Positions 1-8,359 of a stretch of DNA of 64,000 nt are shown one piece after another. This DNA is from Pseudomonas sp. PA27(2017). GTDB taxonomy: Bacteria > Pseudomonadota > Gammaproteobacteria > Pseudomonadales > Pseudomonadaceae. A program made the translations under genes and the position numbers. A model generated the notes under the pieces. It made no database searches, was not told the origin of the DNA, and was given only the letters and a program-made list of their open reading frames with translations. The stretch spans positions 153,126 to 217,125 of the forward strand of contig NZ_MSXW01000038.1 in NCBI RefSeq assembly GCF_001945445.1, given 5' to 3'. Numbering within the stretch: position 1 is the stretch's first letter; the number at the start of each line of letters is the position of its first letter.

Positions 1-1
1 G

Positions 2-319
2 GAAATCTTCGGCCCGGTGGTGGGCGTGACCACCTTCAAGGACGAAGCCGAAGCCCTGGCCATCGCCAACGACACCGAGTTCGGCCTGGGCGCCGGCGTG
101 TGGACGCGCGACATCAACCGCGCCTACCGCATGGGCCGCGGCATCAAGGCCGGGCGCGTGTGGACCAACTGCTACCACCTGTACCCGGCGCACGCTGCCT
201 TCGGCGGCTATAAAAAGTCCGGGGTCGGGCGCGAAACCCACAAGATGATGCTCGACCACTATCAGCAGACCAAAAACCTGCTGATCAGTTACGACATCAA
301 TCCGCTGGGCTTCTTCTGA
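2..319 (+). CDS. Aldehyde dehydrogenase, C-terminal part (cut by window edge)
   Basis: The reading frame is open from base 2 and ends at a TGA; the N-terminal part and the catalytic cysteine lie outside the window. About 105 residues remain. They begin with the family motif EIFGPV and include [11 protein letters not shown], typical of the C-terminal oligomerisation region of NAD-dependent aldehyde dehydrogenases of the ExaC/AldB acetaldehyde type. The gene precedes an ethanolamine permease and both ethanolamine ammonia-lyase subunits, so its likely role is oxidation of the acetaldehyde released from ethanolamine to acetate. The substrate is inferred from context; the family assignment is secure. 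Confidence 0.9.
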   Translation, partial: EIFGPVVGVTTFKDEAEALAIANDTEFGLGAGVWTRDINRAYRMGRGIKAGRVWTNCYHLYPAHAAFGGYKKSGVGRETHKMMLDHYQQTKNLLISYDINPLGFF

Positions 320-359
320 AACTGCCAATTTGCCAATTGAACGCAGCCAACTAAAACGA

Positions 360-383
360 CGCCCCGCCGCCTGCGGCGGGGCG
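360..383. other. Intercistronic GC hairpin between aldehyde dehydrogenase and permease genes
   Basis: Two perfect 11-base arms (CGCCCCGCCGC and its complement) are separated by CT. No T-run follows, so it is not a classical terminator. It may stabilise the upstream mRNA end or partly attenuate the downstream genes. Confidence 0.6.
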
Positions 384-398
384 TGAAGGAGTCCCAAC

Positions 399-1844
399 AT
401 GTCCAAAGAGACAATCGCCACACCCTCGCAAGGCGGTGTGGAAACCGAAGCGGTCAGCGCCGACTACTTCGCCAACCGGCAACTGAAACAAGGCGCCGCT
501 GGCTGGATCCTGTTGATCGGCCTGGGCGTGGCGTACGTGATTTCCGGCGACTATGCCGGCTGGAACTTCGGCCTGGCCCAGGGTGGCTGGGGCGGCATGT
601 TCATCGCCACGCTGCTGATGGCGACCATGTACCTGTGCATGTGCTTCTCGCTGGCCGAACTGTCGTCGATGATCCCCACCGCCGGCGGCGGCTACGGTTT
701 CACCCGCACCGCCTTCGGGCCCTGGGGCGGCTTCCTGACCGGCACGGCGATCCTCATCGAATACGCCATCGCGCCGGCAGCCATCGCCTGCTTTATCGGT
801 GCCTACTGCGAGTCGCTGTTCGGCGTCGGCGGCTGGATCATCTACCTGGTGTTCTACGTGGTGTTCATCGGCATCCACATCCTCGGTGCCGGGGAGGCGC
901 TGAAGCTGATGTTCGCCATCACCGCCGTCGCCGCCATCGCCCTGGGCGTGTACATCGTCGCCATGGCGCCGCACTTCCAGGTCGCCAACCTGTTCGATAT
1001 TCCCGCCACCGACGCCAATGGCGCCAGCAGCTTCCTGCCCTTCGGCTACCTGGGCATCTGGGCTGCCCTGCCCTATGGCATCTGGTTCTTCCTGGCAGTG
1101 GAAGGCGTACCGCTGGCTGCCGAGGAAACCAAGGATCCCAAGCGCGACCTGCCACGCGGCCTGATCGGCGCGGTGCTGGTACTGCTGGTGTTCGCCGGGC
1201 TGATTCTGCTGGTCGGCCCAGGCGCCGCCGGTGCCCAGTCGCTGGTGGCCTCGGGTAACCCGCTGGTCGAATCGCTGGTCAAGGTCTACGGCGGCTCTAC
1301 CTGGATGAGCCAGTTCGTCAACCTGGTCGGCCTGGCCGGTCTGATCGCCAGTTTCTTCTCGATCATCTACGCCTACTCGCGGCAGATCTTCGCTCTGTCG
1401 CGCGCCGGCTACCTGCCACGTAGCCTGTCGCTGACCAACCGCAACAAGGCGCCGGTCATGGCCCTGATCGTCCCGGGCATCATCGGCTTCGGCCTGTCGC
1501 TGACCGGCCAGGGTGACCTGCTGATTCTGGTCGCGGTATTCGGCGCCACGCTGTCCTACGTATTGATGATGGCGGCGCACATCACCCTGCGCAGCCGTCG
1601 TCCCGACATGCCGCGCCCCTATCGCACTCCCGGTGGCGTACTGACCTCGTCGGTGGCTCTGGTGCTGGCAGCGGTAGCGCTGGTGGCCTGCTTCCTGGTC
1701 GACCTGCGGGTCGTGATCGGCGCGGCAGTCATCTACGCTCTGTTCATTGCCTACTTCGCGCTGTACAGCCGTCACCACCTGGTGTCGGGCACGCCGGAGG
1801 AAGAGTTCGCGGCGATTCAGGCTGCCGAGCAGTCACTGCGTTAA
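399..1844 (+). CDS. eat: Ethanolamine permease (APC superfamily)
   Basis: An integral inner-membrane transporter of 481 residues, predicted to import ethanolamine by proton symport. The protein shows about twelve hydrophobic segments and the APC-family loop AEETKDPKRDLPRGL near residues 240-255, a signature of ethanolamine and amino-acid permeases. An AAGG/GGAG ribosome site lies just before the ATG. It sits between an acetaldehyde dehydrogenase gene and eutB-eutC, the arrangement known in pseudomonads that use ethanolamine without a microcompartment. Function rests on family resemblance and context. Confidence 0.9.
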   Translation: MSKETIATPSQGGVETEAVSADYFANRQLKQGAAGWILLIGLGVAYVISGDYAGWNFGLAQGGWGGMFIATLLMATMYLCMCFSLAELSSMIPTAGGGYGFTRTAFGPWGGFLTGTAILIEYAIAPAAIACFIGAYCESLFGVGGWIIYLVFYVVFIGIHILGAGEALKLMFAITAVAAIALGVYIVAMAPHFQVANLFDIPATDANGASSFLPFGYLGIWAALPYGIWFFLAVEGVPLAAEETKDPKRDLPRGLIGAVLVLLVFAGLILLVGPGAAGAQSLVASGNPLVESLVKVYGGSTWMSQFVNLVGLAGLIASFFSIIYAYSRQIFALSRAGYLPRSLSLTNRNKAPVMALIVPGIIGFGLSLTGQGDLLILVAVFGATLSYVLMMAAHITLRSRRPDMPRPYRTPGGVLTSSVALVLAAVALVACFLVDLRVVIGAAVIYALFIAYFALYSRHHLVSGTPEEEFAAIQAAEQSLR

Positions 1845-1892
1845 CCCCTTGCAGCGGTCGCTGAAATGCGGCCGCGACAGGAGACATGATTC

Positions 1893-3287
1893 ATGGCTGG
1901 ATTCACTCACACCATCGCCCACATGACCTGGCGCTTCGACAGCCTGCGCGAGCTGATGGCCAAGGCCAGCCCGGCCCGTTCCGGTGATTATCTGGCCGAG
2001 GTCGCCGCGCAGAGCGACGCCGAGCGCGCCGCGGCGCAGATGGCCCTGGCCGACGTGCCGCTCAAACACTTCTTGCAGGAAGCGGTGATTCCCTATGAAC
2101 AGGACGAAGTCACCCGGCTGATCGTCGACACCCATGATGCCGACGCCTTCGCCCCGGTCAGTCACCTGACGGTGGGCGGGCTGCGCGACTGGCTGCTCAG
2201 CGATACCGCCGACGAAACCAGCCTGACCGCCCTGGCACCGGGGCTGACCCCGGAAATGGCCGCGGCCGTATCGAAGATCATGCGCGTGCAGGATCTGGTG
2301 CTGGTTGCCCAGAAGACCCGCGTGGTCACCCAATTCCGCAACACCATGGGCCTGCGCGGGCGGATGTCCACGCGCCTGCAGCCCAACCACCCGACCGACG
2401 ATCCGGCGGGCATCGCCGCCAGCATCCTCGACGGCCTGCTCTACGGTAACGGCGATGCGATGATCGGCATCAACCCGGCCACCGACAGCGCCAGCTCGAT
2501 CCGCGCCCTGGTGGACATGCTCGACGCGATCATCCAGCGCTACGAGATCCCCACCCAATCCTGCGTGCTGACCCACGTCACCAGCTCCATCGCCGCCATC
2601 GAGCGCGGTGCTCCGCTGGACCTGGTGTTCCAGTCCATCGCCGGCACCGAGGCGGCCAACGCCAGCTTCGGCGTGACCCTCAAGGTGCTGCAGGAAGGCT
2701 ACGAAGCCGGCCTGAGCCTCAAGCGTGGCACCCTGGGCAACAACCTGATGTACTTCGAGACTGGCCAGGGCAGCGCGCTGTCGGCCAACGCCAACCATGG
2801 CGTCGACCAGCAGACCTGCGAAACCCGCGCCTACGCCGTGGCCCGGCACTTCAACCCGTTTCTGGTCAACACCGTGGTCGGCTTCATCGGCCCGGAATAC
2901 CTGTACAACGGCAAGCAGATCATCCGCGCCGGCCTGGAAGATCACTTCTGCGGCAAGCTGCTCGGCGTGCCCATGGGCTGCGACATCTGTTACACCAACC
3001 ACGCCGAAGCCGACCAGGACGACATGGACACCCTGCTGACCCTGCTCGGCACGGCGGGCATCAACTTCATCATGGGCATCCCCGGCTCCGACGACGTGAT
3101 GCTCAACTACCAGACCACTTCGTTTCACGATGCCCTGTACGCGCGCAAGGTGCTCGGCCTGCATGCGGCGCCGGAGTTCGAAGCCTGGCTGGCGCGCATG
3201 GGCATCTTCCAGCAACAGGGCGGCCGCCTGCATATGGGTAACGAGCTGCCGCCGGCATTTCGCCAGGCCCTGGCGCAACTGGCTTGA
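1893..3287 (+). CDS. eutB: Ethanolamine ammonia-lyase, large (catalytic) subunit
   Basis: The 464-residue protein matches the usual length of EutB, the TIM-barrel catalytic subunit of adenosylcobalamin-dependent ethanolamine ammonia-lyase. The enzyme splits ethanolamine into acetaldehyde and ammonia. Recognisable stretches include RVVTQFRNTMGLRGRMSTR, a long glycine/acid-rich substrate region and CDICYTNHAEADQDD near residue 365. The ATG is preceded by an AGGAGA site. The gene lies 48 bases after eat and 9 bases before eutC, so they are surely co-transcribed. No EutA reactivase and no shell-protein genes are present in the window. Confidence 0.96.
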   Translation: MAGFTHTIAHMTWRFDSLRELMAKASPARSGDYLAEVAAQSDAERAAAQMALADVPLKHFLQEAVIPYEQDEVTRLIVDTHDADAFAPVSHLTVGGLRDWLLSDTADETSLTALAPGLTPEMAAAVSKIMRVQDLVLVAQKTRVVTQFRNTMGLRGRMSTRLQPNHPTDDPAGIAASILDGLLYGNGDAMIGINPATDSASSIRALVDMLDAIIQRYEIPTQSCVLTHVTSSIAAIERGAPLDLVFQSIAGTEAANASFGVTLKVLQEGYEAGLSLKRGTLGNNLMYFETGQGSALSANANHGVDQQTCETRAYAVARHFNPFLVNTVVGFIGPEYLYNGKQIIRAGLEDHFCGKLLGVPMGCDICYTNHAEADQDDMDTLLTLLGTAGINFIMGIPGSDDVMLNYQTTSFHDALYARKVLGLHAAPEFEAWLARMGIFQQQGGRLHMGNELPPAFRQALAQLA

Positions 3288-3296
3288 GAGGTCGCC

Positions 3297-4106
3297 ATGC
3301 CCGATAAATCCCCTGCTACGCCCAACCCCTGGCAGCATCTGCGTCAGCTGACCCCGGCGCGTATCGCCTTGGGCCGCGCCGGCACCAGCCTGCCTACCGC
3401 CGCGCAGCTGGATTTCCAGTTCGCCCACGCCCAGGCCCGCGATGCCGTGCACCTGCCCTTCGACCATGAAGGCCTGTGCGAAGAACTGCAGGGCCGAGGC
3501 CTGGACACTCTGCTGCTGCACAGCGCTGCGGCGGATCGGCACACCTACCTGCAGCGCCCGGACCTTGGCAGGCGCCTGGACGAAGAATCCGCCAACGCCC
3601 TGGACGACTACGCCAAGGAAAACGGCCGCGGCTACGACCTGGCCATCGTCATCGCCGATGGCCTGTCTTCCCTGGCCGTGCGCCGTCACAGCCTGCCATT
3701 TCTGGAAAAGCTGCTGGAGCAGATCACCGAGGAAGGCTGGAAACTGGCGCCCATCAGCCTGGTACAACAGGGCCGAGTCGCCGTCGCCGACGAGGTGGGC
3801 GAACGGCTGGGTGCCAAGATGACGGTGATCCTGATCGGCGAACGCCCAGGGCTCAGCTCACCGGACAGCCTGGGGCTGTACTTCACCTACGCACCGCGGG
3901 TCGGCCTCAATGACGCCTACCGCAACTGCATCTCCAACGTGCGGCTGGAGGGCCTGAGCTACGGCATGGCGACCTTCCGGTTGCTGTACCTGATGCGCGA
4001 AGCCTGCCGCCGCCAGCTGTCGGGCGTGGATCTGAAAGACGAGGCCGAAGTGCCGACCCTGGAAGACGCAGGGCCGGGGAATTTCCTGCTGCCGGATAAG
4101 CGTTAG
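3297..4106 (+). CDS. eutC: Ethanolamine ammonia-lyase, small subunit
   Basis: A 269-residue EutC, the cobalamin-contacting small subunit that pairs with EutB. Conserved stretches are [26 protein letters not shown] and the run from [13 protein letters not shown] to [13 protein letters not shown], which form the cofactor-binding Rossmann-like part. It starts 9 bases after eutB with a GAGAGG ribosome site and closes the ethanolamine unit. The following intergenic region holds several palindromic repeats and faces the convergent glutathione transferase-like gene. Confidence 0.95.
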   Translation: MPDKSPATPNPWQHLRQLTPARIALGRAGTSLPTAAQLDFQFAHAQARDAVHLPFDHEGLCEELQGRGLDTLLLHSAAADRHTYLQRPDLGRRLDEESANALDDYAKENGRGYDLAIVIADGLSSLAVRRHSLPFLEKLLEQITEEGWKLAPISLVQQGRVAVADEVGERLGAKMTVILIGERPGLSSPDSLGLYFTYAPRVGLNDAYRNCISNVRLEGLSYGMATFRLLYLMREACRRQLSGVDLKDEAEVPTLEDAGPGNFLLPDKR

Positions 4107-4122
4107 ACCATCGCGCAGCATC

Positions 4123-4154
4123 TGTGGGAACGGGCGGGGACGCCCGTTCCCACA
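4123..4154. repeat. Palindromic repeat, GTGGGAACGGGCG type
   Basis: Fourteen-base arms TGTGGGAACGGGCG and CGCCCGTTCCCACA flank a four-base loop. It lies just after eutC, between convergent genes, and resembles Pseudomonas REP-type hairpins. It may act as a bidirectional mRNA-stabilising or termination structure. Confidence 0.7.
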
Positions 4155-4159
4155 ACCGC

Positions 4160-4222
4160 GTAGGATGGGTGAACCCCATCGGCCATTGATGGGTTTCGCC
4201 TGCGCGGCCCGCCCCATCCTAC
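4160..4222. repeat. Palindromic repeat with GTAGGATGGG ends
   Basis: The ends GTAGGATGGG and CCCATCCTAC are perfect complements. Internal arms GAACCCCATC and GATGGGTTTCG pair imperfectly. This is a different palindrome family from its two neighbours, and resembles dispersed intergenic repeats common in Pseudomonas. Confidence 0.65.
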
Positions 4223-4226
4223 GGCC

Positions 4227-4283
4227 TCGCGGCTAAAGCCGCTCCCACGGTTGGTGCCTTTGTGGGAGCGGCTTTAGCCGCGA
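4227..4283. repeat. REP pair (REPIN-like)
   Basis: Two inverted copies of a 22-base REP unit containing GTGGGAGCGGCTTTAGCC occupy 4227-4248 and 4262-4283. Each unit is itself a small hairpin (GCGGCTTTAGCCGC). A head-to-head pair of this kind is the classic Pseudomonas REPIN, mobilised in trans by RAYT transposases. No RAYT gene is visible in the window. Confidence 0.85.
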
Positions 4284-4295
4284 TCTTTATCGAGC

Positions 4296-5231
4296 TCAAC
4301 GCGCTTCGATGCGGAACCCCAGACGAGGAAAGTGCACATGCACGACGCCGGCGCGGTCATCTTCACGACGCAGGATCAGTTCCTCGGCGCCAGCGAACAA
4401 CAGCTCCCCCTCCACTGCCTCCACGCCATAGTCGACAGCCGAAATCGCCACGCGCTGTCCGGCCGTGAAACCGTTCGGATCGCTGAACGCCTCCTCGGGC
4501 AGCGCCGCAGGCGTGGCCGCGCGCGCCACCTCAATGGCCACCTCACCACTGATTTCTTCGGACTTGCCGTGCCCGAGCGCCAGCACGCGATCCAGCCAGG
4601 CTGCTACGCTCGGGTAGCCATCGACCAGCGGCGAAGTCACCGGGGTGGCGCGCAGGAACCACAGTGGATGCGCCATGGCGATATCGGCAAGGCTCGCCTC
4701 GCCAAACAGAAAATCGCCATCGCTGGTATCCAGCTGCGCCTGCAGGCGGGTCATGAAGCCCGGCCACTGGTGCTTGGCTTGCTCGGCCGACATACGCGAG
4801 GCCTGGCCACCCGAAAACAGTTTGCTGCGGTCGGCGATGAAGGTCTGCACGAACTCCGGCGGCGCCTTGGCAAAACGCAGGGCCATGGATTCAGGCTGGA
4901 ACACCAGGCTCACCGCATGCTGGAACACCACCGAGTCGGCCCACTGGGCGAAGGCGGCGATGGCGAAGGCCTGCTTGCCAGGCAGCAACGCCGGCTGCGG
5001 CTGGTGCGCCTCAAGGCGGCGGGCGATCAGGGCGGTGTCGCAGTAGATATCGGCGCCGATCTGCAGCACCGGCGTCTTGCGGTAGCCGCCAGTGAGGGCG
5101 GTGAGGTCCGGCTTGGGCATCACCGGTGGAATCTGCACCGAGCGCCAGGCCAGGTTCTTGAAGCCCATCAGCAGACGCGCCTTCTCGGCGAAGGGCGACG
5201 CGGGATAATGGTGCAGGATGAGCTCAGACAT
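4296..5231 (-). CDS. Glutathione S-transferase-like protein with C-terminal extension
   Basis: A soluble 311-residue protein. The first 80 residues (starting MSELILHHYPASPFAEKARL) form a thioredoxin-like GST N-domain with the S-P-F/A-K-A-R start typical of the fold and a YRKTPVLQIG cis-proline segment. An all-helical GST C-domain follows to about residue 220. The remaining 90 residues are an additional domain outside a standard GST of about 200-220 residues. Substrate is unknown. The gene is convergent with eutC, and its upstream side faces structured repeat copy 1. Confidence 0.8.
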   Translation of the reverse strand: MSELILHHYPASPFAEKARLLMGFKNLAWRSVQIPPVMPKPDLTALTGGYRKTPVLQIGADIYCDTALIARRLEAHQPQPALLPGKQAFAIAAFAQWADSVVFQHAVSLVFQPESMALRFAKAPPEFVQTFIADRSKLFSGGQASRMSAEQAKHQWPGFMTRLQAQLDTSDGDFLFGEASLADIAMAHPLWFLRATPVTSPLVDGYPSVAAWLDRVLALGHGKSEEISGEVAIEVARAATPAALPEEAFSDPNGFTAGQRVAISAVDYGVEAVEGELLFAGAEELILRREDDRAGVVHVHFPRLGFRIEAR

Positions 5232-5285
5232 GGAAGCCTCCGAAAGCGGATAAGGCTTGCAGCTTAACTCAGCTGGCCGCTGATG

Positions 5286-5584
5286 CTAGGGTCTGTTGCC
5301 GTTTCAGCGCGAGCCGCGTTGTCGCGAGAAATCTCGCCAGGCCGGGCGGCGATCCGCTAGGCGGAGGACGCAGGGAATGGACTAGCCGTCCGCGTTTTCC
5401 CTTGCCAAGTCCTCCAACGACGCATGGCGAGATTTCCCGCACAACCCGAAGGGCCGGGCCCCTTTTGTCGCGATGCGGCGTTTCTCGCCGACTCATTTAG
5501 CTAGCTAAACTTCGCGGCTCGTGCCTTGCCTCGCGACAAAAGGGGCTCCGGCGCGGCCGTGCGTGAAACGGCAACAGACCCTAG
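5286..5584. repeat. Structured CTAG-bounded repeat element, copy 1
   Basis: A 299-base element bounded on both sides by CTAG, with 21-base perfect terminal inverted repeats (5286-5306 and 5564-5584; variable part GTTGCCGTTTC). Inside are nested stems: GAAATCTCGCCA (5328-5339) with TGGCGAGATTTC (5425-5436); GGAGGAC (5363-5369) with GTCCTCC (5409-5415); CCCCTTTTGTCGCGA (5459-5473) with TCGCGACAAAAGGGG (5531-5545); and the palindrome TTTAGCTAGCTAAA (5496-5509). Two related copies lie at 22568-22916 and 43610-43880, where the same stems carry different but still complementary bases. It has no credible reading frame. Its right-hand CTAG contains the TAG stop of the adjacent GIY-YIG gene. Confidence 0.9.
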
Positions 5585-5895
5585 GCAGACCCCAGTGGGA
5601 CTGATGGCAGCTCATCAAGCACATGCATCAGGCTGCCGGTGGCCACCAGGGCTTCCTTGGCGCCCTTGCCGAGGCGCTTGATCGCCCGTTCGCGGCGCAG
5701 GGCGTCGCCCTTGCCCGGGCAGCTTTCACTGTAGACCAGGGCTACCGCCGGGCTGGAGAAGAAGAACCGAGCACCCTTGCCGCTCTGGTGCTGGGCGAAG
5801 CGCCGCTGCGGATCATCGCTGATGCCGCAGTAAAGCGCGCCGTTGGCGGCGCGCACGAGGTAGACGAACCAGGGTTTAGCCGCTGTGACGCTCAT
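5581..5895 (-). CDS. GIY-YIG nuclease family protein
   Basis: A 104-residue single-domain protein of the small GIY-YIG (YhbQ/UPF0213-like) group. The motif appears as [16 protein letters not shown] around residues 10-26, followed by DPQRRFAQH and the [19 protein letters not shown] segment characteristic of the family. The group is related to structure-selective nucleases, but the cellular substrate is poorly defined. The stop codon TAG is supplied by the CTAG end of repeat copy 1, so the element abuts the coding sequence exactly. The phosphatidylcholine synthase gene lies 9 bases upstream, so both are probably co-transcribed. Confidence 0.85.
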   Translation of the reverse strand: MSVTAAKPWFVYLVRAANGALYCGISDDPQRRFAQHQSGKGARFFFSSPAVALVYSESCPGKGDALRRERAIKRLGKGAKEALVATGSLMHVLDELPSVPLGSA

Positions 5896-5904
5896 CGCTG
5901 GCGA

Positions 5905-6615
5905 TCAGGCGAACCACTCGCGGGCCGAACGCCACACGCACATGCCCACGAAGTAGGCCGAGGACAGCCCCCACAACACCAGCAGCCACACCGGCTGGGC
6001 CGGGAACTGCAGGATCAGGCCGGCGCAGGCGAACATCCAGACCATGGTCACGGCGATATTGATCGGCATGAACTGCTTGACCCGGAACGGGTGCAGGAAC
6101 TTCATGCGGGTCAGGGTCAGGCCGGCCAGCACCATGATCACCGCAAAGGTGACCCAGGGCTCGAAGTCCAGCAGATAGAGGTAAACCACCACCACGTTCC
6201 AGGCGGCAGGGAAGCCGACGAAGTAGTTGTCCTTGCTCTTCATGTTGACGTTGCAGAAGCAGAACAACGAGGAAAGCAGAATCACGCCCACCGACAGCAG
6301 CAGCGTGTACTCGGGCAGCGGGATGAAGCGGTAGACGAAGATCGCCGGGATGAAAACGTAGGTGAGGTAGTCGATCACCAGGTCGAGGGTGGAACCATCG
6401 AAATGCGGCAGCACCACCTTCACGTCGTACTTGCGCGCCAGGGTGCCGTCCAGGCCGTCGACCAGCAGCGCCAACCCCAGCCACATCAGGCAGCTTTCCG
6501 CCCGCCCCTCGATCAGTGCAAGCAACGCCAGCATACCGAGGATGACTCCGCTCGCGGTTACCGCGTGCACGCTCCAGGCCTTGGCTTTACGGGGGGATAG
6601 GGACATAACACTCAT
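5905..6615 (-). CDS. pcs: Phosphatidylcholine synthase
   Basis: A 236-residue integral membrane CDP-alcohol phosphatidyltransferase. The signature runs DGLDGTLAR near residues 50-58, then about eleven residues on DGSTLD and LVIDY, completing the DG-AR-G-D-D catalytic motif. Length and the surrounding sequence match bacterial Pcs, which condenses CDP-diacylglycerol with choline in one step. Several hydrophobic segments follow. An alternative ATG lies three codons inside. Choline supply is outside the window; pcs genes are known in Pseudomonas. Confidence 0.88.
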   Translation of the reverse strand: MSVMSLSPRKAKAWSVHAVTASGVILGMLALLALIEGRAESCLMWLGLALLVDGLDGTLARKYDVKVVLPHFDGSTLDLVIDYLTYVFIPAIFVYRFIPLPEYTLLLSVGVILLSSLFCFCNVNMKSKDNYFVGFPAAWNVVVVYLYLLDFEPWVTFAVIMVLAGLTLTRMKFLHPFRVKQFMPINIAVTMVWMFACAGLILQFPAQPVWLLVLWGLSSAYFVGMCVWRSAREWFA

Positions 6616-6719
6616 GATCGAAATACTCTGGCGGACGGGCTTTCACACGATAAAGGGGGCCTTTACATGCACCCGGCCATTCATCGTTGAAGTTCTGACC
6701 GGAGAGCGTACCACTCCGT

Positions 6720-7226
6720 TCAGCCGCGCGCTTCTCCACCGTGCAGCCCGTCGGACGCACGGGCGGCCTGGAACTGCCGCAGACCGTTACGCGCTTGCTT
6801 GCGCACGGTGTTCTTGAGCAGCGGCGTCCAGCCGATCAGCATGCCCTGAAAGCCCAGCGCCTGAGCGGCCCAGCGCCACATGTCGAAGCGGTCGCGGTGC
6901 TCGACGATCAACCCATCGCGAATCACGAACGATGCGTCGATGCGATTGACCACGGTGCGCCCGGTCTGGGTGAACAGGTAGGTGGCCACCCATTTGGCGC
7001 TGCCACCGGTGGCATCGGCCTGCACGTCGGAAAAGGTCAGCGAGAATTTCTTGGCGCGGGAGGTCAGCATGCGCCACATGTCGCGGGCATCGTCGCCGTT
7101 CAACTCGCCAAAGGCAGGGTCGCTGAAACACACGTCCGGCGCGTAGCAACGCGCCATCTCTTCAGCGTCGAGACGCTGGAAAGCCTGGTAGAAACGGGTG
7201 ATCAGTTGGGCATTTTCTGTAGACAT
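6720..7226 (-). CDS. NTF2-like (SnoaL-type) protein
   Basis: The chosen start gives about 168 residues beginning MSTENAQLITRFYQAFQRLD. A longer in-frame start at 7244 exists but adds only six unlikely residues. The pattern (helix with FYQAFQRLDAEEMARCYAPDVCFSDPAFGELNGDDARDMW, then beta strands ending WVATYLFTQTGRTVVNRIDASFVIRDGLIVEHRDRFD) is the cone-shaped NTF2-like fold used by polyketide cyclases, isomerases and small-ligand binding proteins. No catalytic function can be read from sequence. It is separated from the LysR gene by a short gap on the same strand. Confidence 0.75.
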   Translation of the reverse strand: MSTENAQLITRFYQAFQRLDAEEMARCYAPDVCFSDPAFGELNGDDARDMWRMLTSRAKKFSLTFSDVQADATGGSAKWVATYLFTQTGRTVVNRIDASFVIRDGLIVEHRDRFDMWRWAAQALGFQGMLIGWTPLLKNTVRKQARNGLRQFQAARASDGLHGGEARG

Positions 7227-7293
7227 GGCATGGCCTCCTGGCAATGGGCCGCAGTATCGCCTGAGCCGCGCGTGACCGCCATGGGCAAATCAG

Positions 7294-8238
7294 TCACGCA
7301 AATGCCATTTCGGCCGTTTCACCGAGCAAAAAAGCACGGTTGCGCTCGGCGCAGGCACGCAGGTAATCGGCCACCAGGGTGATGCGTTTGAGCTTGCGCA
7401 GGTCTTCGCGGTAATACAGCCAGAACTGGCGAATCACCTTCACCTCCCCCGGCAGCACCTCGACCAGCCGGGTATCCGGGCCTGCCAGGAAGCACGGCAG
7501 GATCGCCAGCGCCCGCCCCTGCAAGGTGGCCTGGTACTGGGCCACCACGCTGGTACTGCGCAGCGTGCTGCTGGCATTGGGCACGATGCCTTCCAGGTAG
7601 AGCAGCTCCGGGCTGAATGCCAGGTCATCGACGTAGGTGATGAACGAGTGCTGGCCCAGATCCTCCACCTGGCGGATCGGCGGGTGACGCTGCAGGTATT
7701 CGGGCGTCGCGTAGAGCTTCAGGGCGTAGTCGCACAACCGAGAGCAGACGTAAGGCCCGCGTTCAGGGCGCTCCAGGGTGATGGCGATGTCCGCCTCACG
7801 GCGCGACAGGCTGATGAAGTGCGGTACCGGCAACAGGTCGATGGCGATGTTCGGGTAGATGTCCTGAAAGCCGCCAAGCTGCGGCGCCACGAAATAGCTG
7901 CCGAAACCTTCGGTCGAGCCGATGCGCACATGGCCCGAGAGCGCCAGGCTGGCGCCCGACACCTGTTCGCAGGCCGTCTGCAGAGTGCTTTCCAAAGCCT
8001 CGGCATACCCCAGCAAGTGCTGCCCCTCCGTAGTCAGCACGAAGCCGCTGGCCCGCGAGCGCTCGAACAACAGGGTGCCGAGGGCCTTTTCCAGCGCGCC
8101 GATTCGCCGCGACACCGTGGTGTAGTCCACGCCCAGGCGACGGGCAGCGCTGCTGGCGGTTCGGGTTCGGGCGACTTCGAGAAAGAACTTGAGGTCGTCC
8201 CAGTTCATCTGGCCGGCCGACATCATGCTTTTTTGCAT
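7294..8238 (-). CDS. LysR-family transcriptional regulator
   Basis: The 314-residue protein has an N-terminal winged helix-turn-helix (about residues 12-70, NWDDLKFFLEVARTRTASSAARRLG, VDYTTVSRRIGALEKALG) and a C-terminal periplasmic-binding-like effector domain. The start is uncertain: an internal ATG at 8208 would give MNWDDLKFFL, which is closer to typical LysR N-termini. It is divergent from an MFS transporter-mmsA-mmsB operon with a 121-base shared intergenic region, so control of that operon is the natural inference. The usual mmsAB regulator in Pseudomonas, MmsR, is an AraC-type protein. Confidence 0.88.
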   Translation of the reverse strand: MQKSMMSAGQMNWDDLKFFLEVARTRTASSAARRLGVDYTTVSRRIGALEKALGTLLFERSRASGFVLTTEGQHLLGYAEALESTLQTACEQVSGASLALSGHVRIGSTEGFGSYFVAPQLGGFQDIYPNIAIDLLPVPHFISLSRREADIAITLERPERGPYVCSRLCDYALKLYATPEYLQRHPPIRQVEDLGQHSFITYVDDLAFSPELLYLEGIVPNASSTLRSTSVVAQYQATLQGRALAILPCFLAGPDTRLVEVLPGEVKVIRQFWLYYREDLRKLKRITLVADYLRACAERNRAFLLGETAEMAFA

Positions 8239-8247
8239 AACGAACCT

Positions 8248-8263
8248 GTCTTTTTAGGTACTG
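8248..8263. promoter_or_regulatory. Candidate LysR operator in divergent intergenic region
   Basis: The inverted repeat ACCT-N8-AGGT lies a few bases upstream of the LysR start, in the region shared with the divergent transporter gene. Dyads of this size are typical of LysR-type sites, but the match is short. Treat as a weak candidate. Confidence 0.3.
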
Positions 8264-8336
8264 GAACAGAAAGTTTGCATACCTATACTCCAGACACGCA
8301 GCGCCTACCAGCTGCTCACAGTTCCAAGTTCCTACG

Positions 8337-8349
8337 ACAAAAACAAAAG
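8337..8349 (+). promoter_or_regulatory. Possible Hfq/Crc catabolite (CA) motif
   Basis: The A-rich stretch ACAAAAACAAAAG, containing AAAAACAA (fits AANAANAA), lies 10 bases upstream of the transporter ATG. In Pseudomonas such motifs near starts of catabolic genes are bound by Hfq with Crc to block translation when preferred carbon sources are present. Position and sequence fit; binding is untested. Confidence 0.45.
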
Positions 8350-8359
8350 CAGGCAACTC

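Noticed and set aside
351-1778. Long minus-strand frame opposite the ethanolamine permease gene
   Set aside because: Rich in Asp, Gln, Arg and His with no recognisable domain; the plus-strand permease fully explains the region.
1893-4106. Ethanolamine microcompartment locus
   Set aside because: Only eutB, eutC, a permease and an aldehyde dehydrogenase are present; no shell protein, EutA, EutD or EutJ genes are seen.
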